From Embleya hyalina (GTDB taxonomy: Bacteria; Actinomycetota; Actinomycetes; Streptomycetales; Streptomycetaceae): a DNA stretch of 64,000 nucleotides. Location of the stretch: positions 62,001-126,000 of the forward strand of contig NZ_BIFH01000017.1 in the NCBI RefSeq assembly GCF_003967355.1, written 5' to 3'. Shown here in pieces: positions 25,130-34,086 of this stretch. A model generated the notes under the pieces. That model saw only the letters and a list, made by a program, of their open reading frames with translations. It was not told the DNA's origin and did not search any database. The stretch's first letter is position 1. Every line of letters starts with the position of its first letter. The position numbers were made by a program, and so were the translations under genes.

Positions 25130-26230
25130 ATGATCGAAGCAAGAGGGCTCACCAAACGCTACGGAAACAAGCTGGCGGTGGATCAGCTTTCCTTCCAGGT
25201 GCGTCCGGGCTCGGTGACCGGCTTCCTCGGCCCCAACGGGGCCGGCAAATCGACCACCATGCGGATGATCCTCGGGCTGGACACGCCGACCGGGGGCAAC
25301 GTCACGGTCAACGGCCGCCCGTACGACCACGTCCAGGCCCCGCTGCGGGAGATGGGCGCGCTTTTGGACGCCAAGGCGATGCACGGTGGCCGGACCGCGT
25401 ACAACCACCTGCTGTGTCTCGCGCAGAGCAACGGCATCCCGAACCGTCGGGTCGACGAGGTGCTCGGGATGGTCGGCCTGACCCAGGTGGCCAAGAAGCG
25501 CGCGGGGGGCTTCTCGCTCGGCATGGGCCAGCGGCTCGGCATCGCCTCGGCGCTGCTCGGGGACCCCGGAATCCTGATGTTCGACGAGCCGGTCAACGGG
25601 CTCGACCCCGAGGGCATCCTGTGGATCCGCAACCTGATGAAGCAGTTGGCCTCGGAGGGCCGCACCGTCTTCGTCTCCAGTCACCTGATGAGCGAGATGG
25701 AGGTGACCGCGGACCACCTGATCGTGATCGGTCAGGGCCGGATGATCGCCGACACCTCGATGCGCGACTTCATCGAGACGAACTCCCAGTCGTTCACCGT
25801 GGTGCGCTCGCCGCAGGCGGAGAAGCTCAACGCGCTGCTCCAGGCCAAGGGCGCCACGGTCACGCCCGACCAGGCGGTGGCCGGCTCGTTCCGGGTGCAC
25901 GAGTTGTCCCCCGTGGTGATCGGTGACCTCGCCGCCGAACACGGCATCGCGCTGCACGAGTTGTCGCCGCGCTTCGACTCGCTCGAAGAGGTCTACATGC
26001 GGATGACCCAGCACAGCGTGGAGTACCGCGCGGGCCTGCCGGGCGGTCCGCCGCCGGGCTGGGGTCCGCCCGGGGCGGCGCCGCCGCCCGGATACCCGCA
26101 GCAGGGCGGCCCGCAGTTCGCCGGTCCGCCGCCCGGGTACGCGCAGCAGGGCGCGCCCGGCGCCCCGTGGGGCGCGCCCGCCGGTGCCCCGTCCCCGTCC
26201 ATGCCGCGATCCAACGGAAGCGAGGGCTGA
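25130..26230 (+). CDS. ABC transporter ATP-binding protein
   Basis: 366 residues from ATG 25130. Walker A GPNGAGKST (about residues 34-42), signature FSLGMGQRLGIAS, Walker B ILMFDEPVNGLDPEG and the switch His in VFVSSHLMSE are intact. The last ~65 residues are a Gly/Pro/Gln tail (PPPGYPQQGG type). The ATPase pairs with the permease gene 3 bp downstream and probably powers a small export system of the kind often linked to lantibiotic or drug immunity; the substrate is unknown. Confidence 0.9.
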   Translation: MIEARGLTKRYGNKLAVDQLSFQVRPGSVTGFLGPNGAGKSTTMRMILGLDTPTGGNVTVNGRPYDHVQAPLREMGALLDAKAMHGGRTAYNHLLCLAQSNGIPNRRVDEVLGMVGLTQVAKKRAGGFSLGMGQRLGIASALLGDPGILMFDEPVNGLDPEGILWIRNLMKQLASEGRTVFVSSHLMSEMEVTADHLIVIGQGRMIADTSMRDFIETNSQSFTVVRSPQAEKLNALLQAKGATVTPDQAVAGSFRVHELSPVVIGDLAAEHGIALHELSPRFDSLEEVYMRMTQHSVEYRAGLPGGPPPGWGPPGAAPPPGYPQQGGPQFAGPPPGYAQQGAPGAPWGAPAGAPSPSMPRSNGSEG

Positions 26231-26233
26231 GCG

Positions 26234-27223
26234 ATGGCACAGAACACTCCGCCCCCGATGCCCCAGGGCCCGCCGCACCTGCCCCCGCAGGGCCAACCGG
26301 CCCCGACGCACCAGCACATGCAGGCACAGCAGGAGCCGGTTCGGCAGCCGCCCGCGCAGCACATACAGGCGCAGCAGCTGCCCGGGCAGCAGTTCCCGCC
26401 GCCCGGACAGCAGTTCCCGTCACCCGGACAGCAGGCGGGCCGGCCCGCGCACGTCGGCGGCCACATCGGCGGCGGCAACGCGGGCTTCGGCCGGGTGCTG
26501 CTGTCCGAGTGGACCAAGATCCGCACGGTCCGCTCGACCGTGTGGACCCTGATCGTGATGGTCGCGCTGATCCTGGGTCTGGGCCTGCTGATCGCCGGGC
26601 TGGCCAACCCGAAGCCCAAGGACGACTACGTCAGCATCTCGCTGATCGGCGTGATCATCGCCCAGCTCGCCGCCGCGACGCTGGGCGTGCTGACCATCTC
26701 CGCCGAGTACACGACGGGCATGATCCGCACCACGCTGACCGCGTACCCGCGCCGCATCCAGGTGCTGGTCGCCAAGGGCGTGGTGTTCGCGGGCCTGATG
26801 TTCGTGGTGGGTCTGGTCACCATCGGGCTGACCGCGGTGCTCGGCAAGGCGATGTTCACCTCGCGGATCGGTGATTCCACCGCCGAGGTGGAGATGTTCC
26901 GCAGTGTCGTCGGCAGTTCGCTCTACCTGGCCGTGATCGGCCTGTTCGGGCTCGGGCTCGGGGTGCTGCTCCGGCACTCGGCGGGCGCGATCACCGCGCT
27001 GATGGGCGCCATCCTGCTGCCGATGATCATCGGGCCGTTCCTGCCGCAGTCGGTCGGCGAGAAGGTCATGCAGTACTCGCCGATGTTCGCGCTGGGCAAG
27101 CTGATCGGCGGCGGTGACGGGGACGGCGGTCCGGGACCGTGGCCCTCGCTGTTGCTGATCGCGGTCTACGCGGCGATCGTGCTGATCGCCGGCGGGATCC
27201 GGCTGCGCTCGCGCGACGTGTGA
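26234..27223 (+). CDS. ABC transporter permease (ABC-2 type)
   Basis: 329 residues. The N-terminal ~75 residues are Pro/Gln/His-rich and mirror the tail of the ATPase. About six membrane segments follow, starting after LLSEWTKIRTVRSTVWTL, a signature of ABC-2 permeases, and including LIVMVALILGLGLLIAGL and ALMGAILLPMIIGPFL. The STVWTL and EYTTGMIRTTL motifs are typical of actinomycete ABC-2 partners. The two genes form a tight operon ended by a hairpin at 27278-27321. Confidence 0.9.
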   Translation: MAQNTPPPMPQGPPHLPPQGQPAPTHQHMQAQQEPVRQPPAQHIQAQQLPGQQFPPPGQQFPSPGQQAGRPAHVGGHIGGGNAGFGRVLLSEWTKIRTVRSTVWTLIVMVALILGLGLLIAGLANPKPKDDYVSISLIGVIIAQLAAATLGVLTISAEYTTGMIRTTLTAYPRRIQVLVAKGVVFAGLMFVVGLVTIGLTAVLGKAMFTSRIGDSTAEVEMFRSVVGSSLYLAVIGLFGLGLGVLLRHSAGAITALMGAILLPMIIGPFLPQSVGEKVMQYSPMFALGKLIGGGDGDGGPGPWPSLLLIAVYAAIVLIAGGIRLRSRDV

Positions 27224-27277
27224 TCGGGTCGGTTGGGGCATTTGCCTGACCGATCGTCAAAAAAGTTGCTCCGTATA

Positions 27278-27321
27278 CCGAAAAGGTCTCACCCGACATG
27301 TGCCGGGCGGGGCCTTTTCGG
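27278..27321 (+). terminator. Hairpin after the ABC transporter operon
   Basis: CCGAAAAGG (27278-27286) pairs with CCTTTTCGG (27313-27321), with an inner CCCG/CGGG stem. It lies 55 bp past the permease stop. No T-run follows. Confidence 0.65.
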
Positions 27322-27392
27322 CCGTTTTCGGGGCGACTCGCGTAGCTTCGGAAACCACATCAAAAGAGGGTCCGACGATATGCTCACGTCTC

Positions 27393-29351
27393 ATGTATGG
27401 GCAGGGGGATCCAGGAACACCCGACGCGGCGGACGCGGCACCCGTACGCGTTCCGGAACCCGTTCACCGGAGCCGGCGCTCGGTCGGCGGACCGGCCGCG
27501 GGGTTCGGTTCCGCGGCGGCCGTCTTCGCGTTCGCGGGGATCGCGACCGCCATCGTCCTGCTGGGCGACACCGACACGCTCTGGGAGTCGGCCCTCGCGG
27601 GCACGCTGCTGACCGCCGCCGTCGCGCTGTCCTCGATCGCCGCGTGGTTGCGGCATCGGGTCGCCGAGCAGCGCATCGCCCGACTCCGTGAGTTGACCGT
27701 ACGTCAGGCCGCGGAGAGCGCCCGCCTGGAGGCCGAACGCGCCCGGCTCGAGGCGGAGCACACCGAGCTGTCGCGCGGGCGGGCGGCGCTCGCCGACGAG
27801 GAAACGCTGATGCGCGGCCGGGTGCACGACGTGTTCGTCAACCTGTCGATGCGCACGCTGACCCTGGTCGAGCGCCAACTGGACCTGATCGAGAAGCTGG
27901 AACACGGCGAGGACGAACCCCAGCGCCTGCAGGACCTGTTCCGGCTCGACCACCTGGCCACCCGGATGCGCCGCAACAGCGAGAACCTGCTGGTCCTCGC
28001 GGACGCGGACGAACGGCGCGGCCGGCGACCGGCGATCCCGCTCCTGGACGTGGTCCGCGCCGGTGTCTCGGAGATCGAGCGCTACGAGCGGATCGACGTC
28101 GGCCACGTACCGCGCGCCGACGTGCTCGGGCGTGCCGCCGACGACGTGGGCCACCTGCTGGCCGAACTCCTGGAGAACGCCGCCGCCTACTCGGCGCCGG
28201 AGTCGCGCGTGGAGATCGGCGGCTGGACGCTGGAGAACGGCGAGGTCGTGTTGTCGGTGGACGACAACGGGATCGGCGTACCGGCGGACCGGCTCACCGA
28301 GTTGAACTCGCAGATCGAGCGGGACAGCACCGAGGAGGAGGCGGCCGGCGGCGCCGGCGGCCTGGGCGTGTTCGTGGTCGGCCGGCTGGCCCGACGGCAC
28401 GGGATCCGGGTGCAGTTGCGGCCCCGCCCGCAGGGCGGCCTGAGCGCGGTCGTGGTGATCCCCGCCTCGGCCTTCCACGGCCTGGGGCCCTCGCCCGCCG
28501 AGTTCTCCGCCGAGCGCGACCGCGAGCAGGAGCGCGAGCGGGACCGGATGGCCATTCCCGGGGTGACTCCGGGCGCCAGGGCGATCCCGCCCGGCGCGGC
28601 CCGGCTCGCGCTGCCCTCGACCGAGGCGCCCGCGCCGGCCGGCGCCGCGGCGACCGCGGCCGCCCCCGCCGTCGAACGTCCCCGGTCCGCGACCGCCGCG
28701 CCGCGCGGGCCGATCGTGCCCCGCGAGGACGCCGCGCCGCCCGTCAAGACGCCCAAGGGCCTGCCCAAGCGCACCCCGGCGGCCAATCCCCCCGCCCCGG
28801 AGGTACCGGCGGCGAAACTGGTCGCGCCGGGCGCGCTGTTCGAGGCGACCGGGTCCACGCCGCGCCCCGAGGTCACGCCGCCCGCCCGCCGCGCGAACCC
28901 GGCACCGGTGGCGAACGCGACGGCGGCGCCGAGGACCGCCGCGGGCAAGAGCACGGCGGCACGGACCACGGCGGCGAAGAGCGCGACGGCGAAGACCACC
29001 GCCGCGAAGCCGCCCGTCGAGCCTCGGCCGGCGATCGGCGGGGACGGCACGGGTCCCGCGGCCTCCGCGGTCGGTCGTACCCGACGCGGTCTGCCCAAGC
29101 GGCTGACGGCGGGCGACGACAGCGGCGCGTTCGTGATCCCGCCCGCCGCGGACCCCGCCCGGGACGCCGCGACGCTCTCGGCCGCCGAACTGCGGCGGCG
29201 GCTGACGGGCTTTCAGGAGGGCCTGGAGGCGGCCCGCCGGGAGGACGAACCGACCGGTCCGATCCGCCCGTCCGGGCCGATCGTGTCGACCGACGAAGAA
29301 CCCGCCTTCCCGCCGGAAGTGCGGGAGGAGACAGGAGGTGGAGACCGGTGA
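27393..29351 (+). CDS. cvnA: CvnA, conservon sensor-kinase-like protein
   Basis: 652 residues from ATG 27393. The frame is open from 27300, but that GTG lies inside the preceding hairpin. Two membrane segments (AAAVFAFAGIATAIVLLG; LAGTLLTAAVALSSIAAWL) precede a helical region (FVNLSMRTLTLVERQLDLIEKLE) that replaces a His box. An ATPase domain follows with N box (ELLENAAAYSAP) and G box (DDNGIGVP). The last ~280 residues are Ala/Pro/Lys-rich. The stop overlaps the start of cvnB (GTGA). CvnA-D proteins form a membrane-associated, G-protein-like complex in Streptomyces; the signal is unknown. Confidence 0.88.
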   Translation: MYGQGDPGTPDAADAAPVRVPEPVHRSRRSVGGPAAGFGSAAAVFAFAGIATAIVLLGDTDTLWESALAGTLLTAAVALSSIAAWLRHRVAEQRIARLRELTVRQAAESARLEAERARLEAEHTELSRGRAALADEETLMRGRVHDVFVNLSMRTLTLVERQLDLIEKLEHGEDEPQRLQDLFRLDHLATRMRRNSENLLVLADADERRGRRPAIPLLDVVRAGVSEIERYERIDVGHVPRADVLGRAADDVGHLLAELLENAAAYSAPESRVEIGGWTLENGEVVLSVDDNGIGVPADRLTELNSQIERDSTEEEAAGGAGGLGVFVVGRLARRHGIRVQLRPRPQGGLSAVVVIPASAFHGLGPSPAEFSAERDREQERERDRMAIPGVTPGARAIPPGAARLALPSTEAPAPAGAAATAAAPAVERPRSATAAPRGPIVPREDAAPPVKTPKGLPKRTPAANPPAPEVPAAKLVAPGALFEATGSTPRPEVTPPARRANPAPVANATAAPRTAAGKSTAARTTAAKSATAKTTAAKPPVEPRPAIGGDGTGPAASAVGRTRRGLPKRLTAGDDSGAFVIPPAADPARDAATLSAAELRRRLTGFQEGLEAARREDEPTGPIRPSGPIVSTDEEPAFPPEVREETGGGDR

Positions 29352-29803
29352 CCGGATCGAATGGCACCACGGCTCGCGATGTCGACTGGCTGGTGGCCGG
29401 CCTCGCCGGGGACGTCCCGGGGGTCCGCGAGGTCGTCCTGGTCTCCTCCGACGGCCTGATGCTGGCCAGCGCGCGCGGCCCTGAGGCGGCCGGCGCCGCC
29501 GGTGACGCCGAGGAGCAGCTCGGCGCGATCGTCAGCGGCCTGGTGGCCCTGGCCGAGGGCACCTCGCGGGTGCTCGACATGGGCGCGGTCCGCCAGGAGA
29601 TCGTCACGATGGCCGAGGGCTACGTCGTGGCGATGTCGATCAGCGACGGCTCCTGCCTGGGCGTGCACGCGGGCGGGTCCGCCGATCTGGGCGTGATCGC
29701 CTACCAGATGACCTCGTTCGTTCGGCGCGCCGGCCACGTCCTGACGCCGGCCCTGCGCGCACAGATGCACCAGGACCGTGGAGGTGGTCGCGTTGGCTCC
29801 TGA
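29348..29803 (+). CDS. cvnB: CvnB, roadblock/LC7 domain protein
   Basis: 151 residues from GTG 29348, preceded by GGAGGTGGAG. The roadblock/LC7 fold is visible as DWLVAGLAGDVPGVREVVLVSSDGLMLA, then IVSGLVALAEG and SCLGVHAGGSADLGVIAYQM. In conservons such proteins act as GTPase regulators and link CvnA to the GTPase CvnD. The gene overlaps both neighbours. Confidence 0.92.
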   Translation: MTGSNGTTARDVDWLVAGLAGDVPGVREVVLVSSDGLMLASARGPEAAGAAGDAEEQLGAIVSGLVALAEGTSRVLDMGAVRQEIVTMAEGYVVAMSISDGSCLGVHAGGSADLGVIAYQMTSFVRRAGHVLTPALRAQMHQDRGGGRVGS

Positions 29804-30197
29804 CGGCGGTTATTCCGACTACGACGACGCAGGGGGTTTTCCGGCCCGTCCCGAACCGGGCGGTCGCACCTCGCGCGTGCGTCCCTACACGCTGACCCGC
29901 GGCCGGACCCGTTACGGCCACGTGCTGCTGGTCGAGACGCTGGTCACCACCCTGGACTGCCCGCAGGACGAGACCGGCGACATGCCCGAGGTGGCCCGCA
30001 TCGTGCACCTGTGCCGCGGCGTGCGGTCGGTGGCGGAGGTGGCGGCGATCCTGCACATGCCGCTCGGCGTGGTCCGGGTGTTGATCAGCGACCTGGCCTC
30101 GCAGGGCCGCATCAGTGTGTACCAGGCCGAGCACGAGGCCGGCCGACCCGATCGTGCGCTGCTGGAGAGGGTGCTCGGTGGACTACGCAAGATTTGA
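29778..30197 (+). CDS. cvnC: CvnC, DUF742 protein
   Basis: 139 residues if begun at GTG 29778; a TTG at 29793 has a better-spaced GGAGG and may be the true start (134 residues). DUF742 features are the VRPYTLTRGRTR block and the winged-helix-like C terminus (EVAAILHMPLGVVRVLISDLASQGRISV). The third conservon protein, of unknown biochemical role. It overlaps cvnB at the 5' end and cvnD by 20 bp at the 3' end, so translation of the set is coupled. Confidence 0.88.
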   Translation: MEVVALAPDGGYSDYDDAGGFPARPEPGGRTSRVRPYTLTRGRTRYGHVLLVETLVTTLDCPQDETGDMPEVARIVHLCRGVRSVAEVAAILHMPLGVVRVLISDLASQGRISVYQAEHEAGRPDRALLERVLGGLRKI

Positions 30198-30831
30198 TCT
30201 CGGCGGTGTCGGCGGCCTCGGCGACGAGGTCCCGGCCATCCCGATGCCGGCCGCGGGCGCGGCCGGTCGGCGGATCGGCGAGGGGCCGCCGATCACCTCG
30301 ACCAAGATCGTGGTCGCGGGCGGTTTCGGCGTCGGCAAGACCACCCTGGTCGCCGCCGTGTCGGAGATCCCGCCGCTGACCACCGAGTCGGTCATGACGG
30401 TGATGAGCGAGGACGTCGACGACCTGTCCGGCCTGCCGGAGAAGCGCACCACCACGGTCGCGATGGACTTCGGCCGGATCACCCTGGAAGCCGACCTGGT
30501 GCTCTACCTGTTCGGCACCCCGGGGCAGAACCGGTTCTGGTTCATGTGGGACGACCTGGTGCGCGGCGCGGTGGGCGCGATCGTCCTGGTGGACACCCGC
30601 CGGCTCGAGGACAGCTTCCCGGCGGTGGACTACTTCGAGCGGTCCGGGATCCCGTTCGTGGTCGCGGTCAACCTCTTCGACGGCGCGCCGCGCTATCCGG
30701 AGGAGGACCTGCGCGACGCGTTGTCGATCGGCCCGCGCACGCCGATGACCGAATGCGACGCGCGCGACCGGGAGAGCGCGGTGAACGCGCTGGCCGAGTT
30801 GGTCGTGCACGCCATGGACCTGACGCCGTAG
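30178..30831 (+). CDS. cvnD: CvnD, conservon small GTPase
   Basis: 217 residues from GTG 30178 (GGAGAGG upstream, inside cvnC). G1 is GGFGVGKTT, followed by the switch region TVAMDFGRI, then the LYLFGTPGQNRFWFMWDDL motif (G3), and VNLFDG in place of the usual NKxD. It belongs to the conservon GTPase branch related to MglA/Arf-like proteins. It probably cycles GTP under control of CvnB and signals at the membrane. Confidence 0.92.
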   Translation: MDYARFDLGGVGGLGDEVPAIPMPAAGAAGRRIGEGPPITSTKIVVAGGFGVGKTTLVAAVSEIPPLTTESVMTVMSEDVDDLSGLPEKRTTTVAMDFGRITLEADLVLYLFGTPGQNRFWFMWDDLVRGAVGAIVLVDTRRLEDSFPAVDYFERSGIPFVVAVNLFDGAPRYPEEDLRDALSIGPRTPMTECDARDRESAVNALAELVVHAMDLTP

Positions 30832-30846
30832 CGAGGGGGGACACCC

Positions 30847-31326
30847 GTGGAGCCGTCGCCCGACGTCACCCTGCGCCCGATCGGGCGGGTGTACGCCCCA
30901 CGCGTGGAGCTCGTGGACGATCACTGGGGGAACGTGTGCTCGGTGATCCGCCTGGACGGCGAACGTTTCGGTCCCGAGGCGCTGTTCGGGCTGAGCGACT
31001 TCTCCCACCTGGAGGTGGTCTTCCACTTCCACCGGGTCCCGGACACCGCCGTCGAGACCGGCACCCGCCGGCCGCGCGGCAATCCGGCCTGGCCGCTCGT
31101 CGGCATCTTCGCCCAGCGCGGCAAGAACCGTCCGAACCGCCTCGCCGTCTCCCGCTGTTCGCTGGAGCGGGTGGACGGCCTGGACGTCCACGTGCGCGGC
31201 CTCGACGCGGTCGACGGCACGCCGGTGCTCGATCTCAAGCCCTATCTGGCCGAGTTCGGCCCGCGCGGCGATCTTCGTCAACCGCCGTGGTCGAGCGAGT
31301 CGATGACCGACTACTACGCCGACTGA
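30847..31326 (+). CDS. TsaA/TrmO-like tRNA methyltransferase family protein
   Basis: 159 residues from GTG 30847 (GAGGGGG upstream). The signature RPNRLAVSRCSLERVDG and the pattern GLDAVDGTPVLDLKPYL near the C terminus are diagnostic of the TsaA/TrmO/YaeB family. E. coli TrmO methylates t6A37 of tRNA using S-adenosylmethionine; actinomycete paralogues such as this shorter one may have other substrates. It follows cvnD by 15 bp and may be read from the same transcript, with no known functional link. Confidence 0.85.
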   Translation: MEPSPDVTLRPIGRVYAPRVELVDDHWGNVCSVIRLDGERFGPEALFGLSDFSHLEVVFHFHRVPDTAVETGTRRPRGNPAWPLVGIFAQRGKNRPNRLAVSRCSLERVDGLDVHVRGLDAVDGTPVLDLKPYLAEFGPRGDLRQPPWSSESMTDYYAD

Positions 31327-31378
31327 GGGTGGCGGACCCGGGCCCGCCGGGTCGAACGGCGGTGTCCGGTCGCGGTCG

Positions 31379-32779
31379 TCAGGCCCGCCGGGTGGCCCAC
31401 CGGTAGCGGTAGGTGTGCCAGGGCCAGTTGGTGGTCACCCGCCCGTCGGCGCCCTTGTACCAGCTCGTACAGCCCGCCCCGAACACGGTGCCCGCCACAC
31501 CCGCCGCGAGCGCCCTTCGGTCCGCCTCGTACTCGGCCGCGCCCACCTCGTGGACCCGCCCGTCGCGGATCCTCCGGACCACGTACTCCACCTGACTCTC
31601 GATCATGTAGATGATCGAGTTGTGGCCCAGGTTCGTCCCCGGCCCGTACAGCAGGAACAGGTTCGGGAAGCGTGGCACGGCCATCCCCAGTCGGGCCGCC
31701 GCCCCCTCCCGCCACACGTCGTGCAGTCGCACGCCGTCGCGCCCGACGATCTCCATCGGGCGCAGGAATTCGGTGGCCAGGAACCCCGTGCCGTGGATCA
31801 GCGTGTCCACGGGGTAGTCCCGCGCGGCGGTGCGCGGTCCGCTCGGGGTGATCCCGGTGATCGGATCGGTGACCAGTTCCACGTTGTCCCGGGTCAGCGT
31901 CGGGTAGAAGTCGGCCGAGATCAGGATGCGTTTGCAGCCGATCGGGAAGTCCGGGGTCAGCCGGGCCCGCAGCGCCGGATCGGCGATCTGCGCGGCCAGG
32001 TGCCGGCGTGCCGTGTGCCGGGCCAGGCGGGCGCCGAGGTTGCCGCGCACCGCCCAGTAGACCGCGGTCTCGCCGTGCAGATAGGTCGCCGCGCGCACCG
32101 CCGTCCGGGCCGGCGGGATCCGGCGGAAGACCCGGTGCGCGATTCGCCCGTAGGCCCGGTCCGGCTTGGGCACCACCCAGTTCGCGGACCGCTGGAAGAC
32201 GTACAGCCGGCGCACCCGCGCGGCGATGCGCGGCACGAACTGCACCGCGCTGGGCCCGGTGCCGATCACCGCGACGGTGCGACCGTTCAGGTCGTGGTCG
32301 TGCCGCCACCGCGAGGAGTGGAAAGCGGTGCCGGCGAACGAGTCCAGGCCGGGCAGGTCCGGATAGCGCGGCCGGTTGAGCTGGCCCACGGCCGAGACCA
32401 GCACCCGGGCGGTCGCCGACCCGCGCGAGGTCTCGATCCGCCACGACTCGGCGGACGCGTCCCAGCGCGCCGCGTACACCTCGGTACCGGGTTCCAGGTG
32501 GGCCCGGATCCCGAACTCCCGGGCGCACTCGTGCAGATAGCGCAGGATCTCGTGTTGCTCGGGGAACACCCGCGACCAGTCGGCCCGTTGCGCGAACGAG
32601 TAGGAGTACAACATGGACGGGATGTCGCAACCCGCGCCCGGATAGGTGTTGTCGCGCCAGACGCCGCCGATGTCGTCGGCCTTCTCGTAGACGGTGAAGT
32701 CCTCGATGCCCGCGCGGCGCAGCCGGATCGCCATGCAGATCCCGGCGAACCCGGCTCCGATGATCGCCGTCCCCGGCAT
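31379..32779 (-). CDS. Baeyer-Villiger-type flavin monooxygenase
   Basis: 466 residues from ATG 32779 (AGGGGGG upstream). FAD site IIGAGFAG (residues 6-13), BVMO-type fingerprint FAGTAFHSSRW (148-158), and NADPH site VIGTGPSAVQ (171-180) are in order. The fingerprint suggests a ketone-to-ester monooxygenase, or a related N-oxide-forming enzyme; the substrate is unknown. It is convergent with the TrmO-like gene and stands alone. It may belong with the TetR/SDR genes further along the minus strand, but a DUF397 gene lies between. Confidence 0.88.
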   Translation of the reverse strand: MPGTAIIGAGFAGICMAIRLRRAGIEDFTVYEKADDIGGVWRDNTYPGAGCDIPSMLYSYSFAQRADWSRVFPEQHEILRYLHECAREFGIRAHLEPGTEVYAARWDASAESWRIETSRGSATARVLVSAVGQLNRPRYPDLPGLDSFAGTAFHSSRWRHDHDLNGRTVAVIGTGPSAVQFVPRIAARVRRLYVFQRSANWVVPKPDRAYGRIAHRVFRRIPPARTAVRAATYLHGETAVYWAVRGNLGARLARHTARRHLAAQIADPALRARLTPDFPIGCKRILISADFYPTLTRDNVELVTDPITGITPSGPRTAARDYPVDTLIHGTGFLATEFLRPMEIVGRDGVRLHDVWREGAAARLGMAVPRFPNLFLLYGPGTNLGHNSIIYMIESQVEYVVRRIRDGRVHEVGAAEYEADRRALAAGVAGTVFGAGCTSWYKGADGRVTTNWPWHTYRYRWATRRA

Positions 32780-32972
32780 CGCGAACCCCCCTGGCGTCAG
32801 GGCCGATACGGCCGAATCGGGTCGAACGCGTCGGGCGGGTCGAGGCGGTGGCGCAGGTCGTCCGCCCGCCGCCGCGCCCGCTCCGGTCGGCCCCCTCCAT
32901 GGTGGCCGGGTCGACGGCGTCGCGTACATGGTCGCCGGCCGGAAGATGGGCGCCCGGCCGCACATGGCGGGC

Positions 32973-33179
32973 CTAGGGGCGCTTCAGCACCCGGATCATC
33001 GCGCTCCAGGCCGAGGCGTCGTAGGTCTGCACCGGGCCGTTCTCGACCTTGTCGTCCCGGACGGCGACCGCCGTACCGAGCACGAGGGTCGCGAGACACA
33101 TCGCCTCGCCGGAGTGGCTCGACGTACGCCACCCGCCGCCGGCGGTGGTCGCGATCGTGTCGTGATTGCGCTGGGTCAC
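32973..33179 (-). CDS. DUF397 protein
   Basis: 68 residues from GTG 33179. The pattern GGGWRTSSHSGEAMCLATLVLG, VAVRDDK and a final SAWSAMIRVLK is DUF397. Such small proteins normally sit next to an XRE-type regulator with which they act as an antitoxin-like or signalling pair in actinomycetes; none is present here, so this copy looks orphaned. A longer in-frame extension (to 33347) lacks family similarity. Confidence 0.75.
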   Translation of the reverse strand: MTQRNHDTIATTAGGGWRTSSHSGEAMCLATLVLGTAVAVRDDKVENGPVQTYDASAWSAMIRVLKRP

Positions 33180-33471
33180 TTCGGTCCACCCGTCCCGTTG
33201 GGGAACAACTCGTCCGCTGCACCCGGGATTTCGGCCGCTTCGACCGGCCGATCGAGGAACCGTCGGCGGGACACCATCGGGTTCCGGCCGGTGCGCGACC
33301 GTGCGCGGAGGAGCCCGAGCACCCGCGGTCCCGAATGTCGACGTCAAGCCCGGAGCAGTGCCGGCTCGACTCCGTCGGCGAGGCCGTCCACCCAGTTAGA
33401 CAAGCTTGAACGCGGGTGTCAAGGCACCCCGGAGGCGGCCCTCGTGGACCCGCGCCGCGCCGGCCGCCCTC

Positions 33472-34086
33472 TCAGCCGCTCAGGCCGGCGCTGATCAGCC
33501 AGATGTGTTCGCAGGTCGCGGCGGCCTCCGGCACCTTCTCCGGGGATTCCCGCGAAGCGTGATAGAAGGTGCGTTCGATCATCCAGCACAGGGCGCGCGC
33601 CATCGCCGAGGCCTGCTCCGGTTCGCTGCCGGCCGGGACGCCGGCGCGTTCCAGCACCGCGGTGATCGCCTCGATGAACAAGTCGGCGGTGTGGTTCCAC
33701 AGTTCACCGATCTCGGGCACGGTCAACGACAGGTCGATCGCCGTGCGCATGACCGTGCCGTGCGCGTTCCACAGTTCCACCGTGCGCCGCATGGCCGTCG
33801 CGACGGCCGGTCGCGGCTCGTCGTGCCGCGCGGTGGCCCGCGAGCGCTCCCACAGGTGCTCGACGGTCCGGGCCACGAGTGCCGTGACCACTTCCTGCTT
33901 GGACCCGAAGTAGAAGTAGAGCGCGCCGCGGGTGATGCCGGCGCCCTGGGCGATGTCCCCGACGGTCATGGCGTCGTAGCCCTTGTCCGCCAGCAGGGCC
34001 TCGCAGGTGTCCAGGATGGCCCGCTCCCGGAGGTCGCCCTTGCGTTCCGTGGTGCGCCTGCTCCGCGCGGGGTGGTGGCCGGACAT
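33472..34086 (-). CDS. TetR family regulator
   Basis: 204 residues from ATG 34086. The helix-turn-helix is at about residues 22-68 (AILDTCEALLADKGYDAMTV, DIAQGAGITRGALYFYFGSKQEV). The C-terminal domain ends with a Met/Trp/Cys-containing helix. Its start overlaps the stop of the SDR gene (TGATG), so the regulator is translated with the enzyme it probably controls. Effector unknown. Confidence 0.88.
   Translation of the reverse strand: MSGHHPARSRRTTERKGDLRERAILDTCEALLADKGYDAMTVGDIAQGAGITRGALYFYFGSKQEVVTALVARTVEHLWERSRATARHDEPRPAVATAMRRTVELWNAHGTVMRTAIDLSLTVPEIGELWNHTADLFIEAITAVLERAGVPAGSEPEQASAMARALCWMIERTFYHASRESPEKVPEAAATCEHIWLISAGLSG

Noticed and set aside
27300-27392. Upstream GTG start for cvnA
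   Set aside because: It lies inside the terminator hairpin of the preceding operon; the in-frame ATG at 27393 is preferred, though no strong ribosome site is seen for either.
27380-27691. Small frame with a good GAGGG ribosome site
   Set aside because: It is in another frame across cvnA and encodes an Arg/Gly-rich product typical of a shadow; the site is noted as a coincidence.
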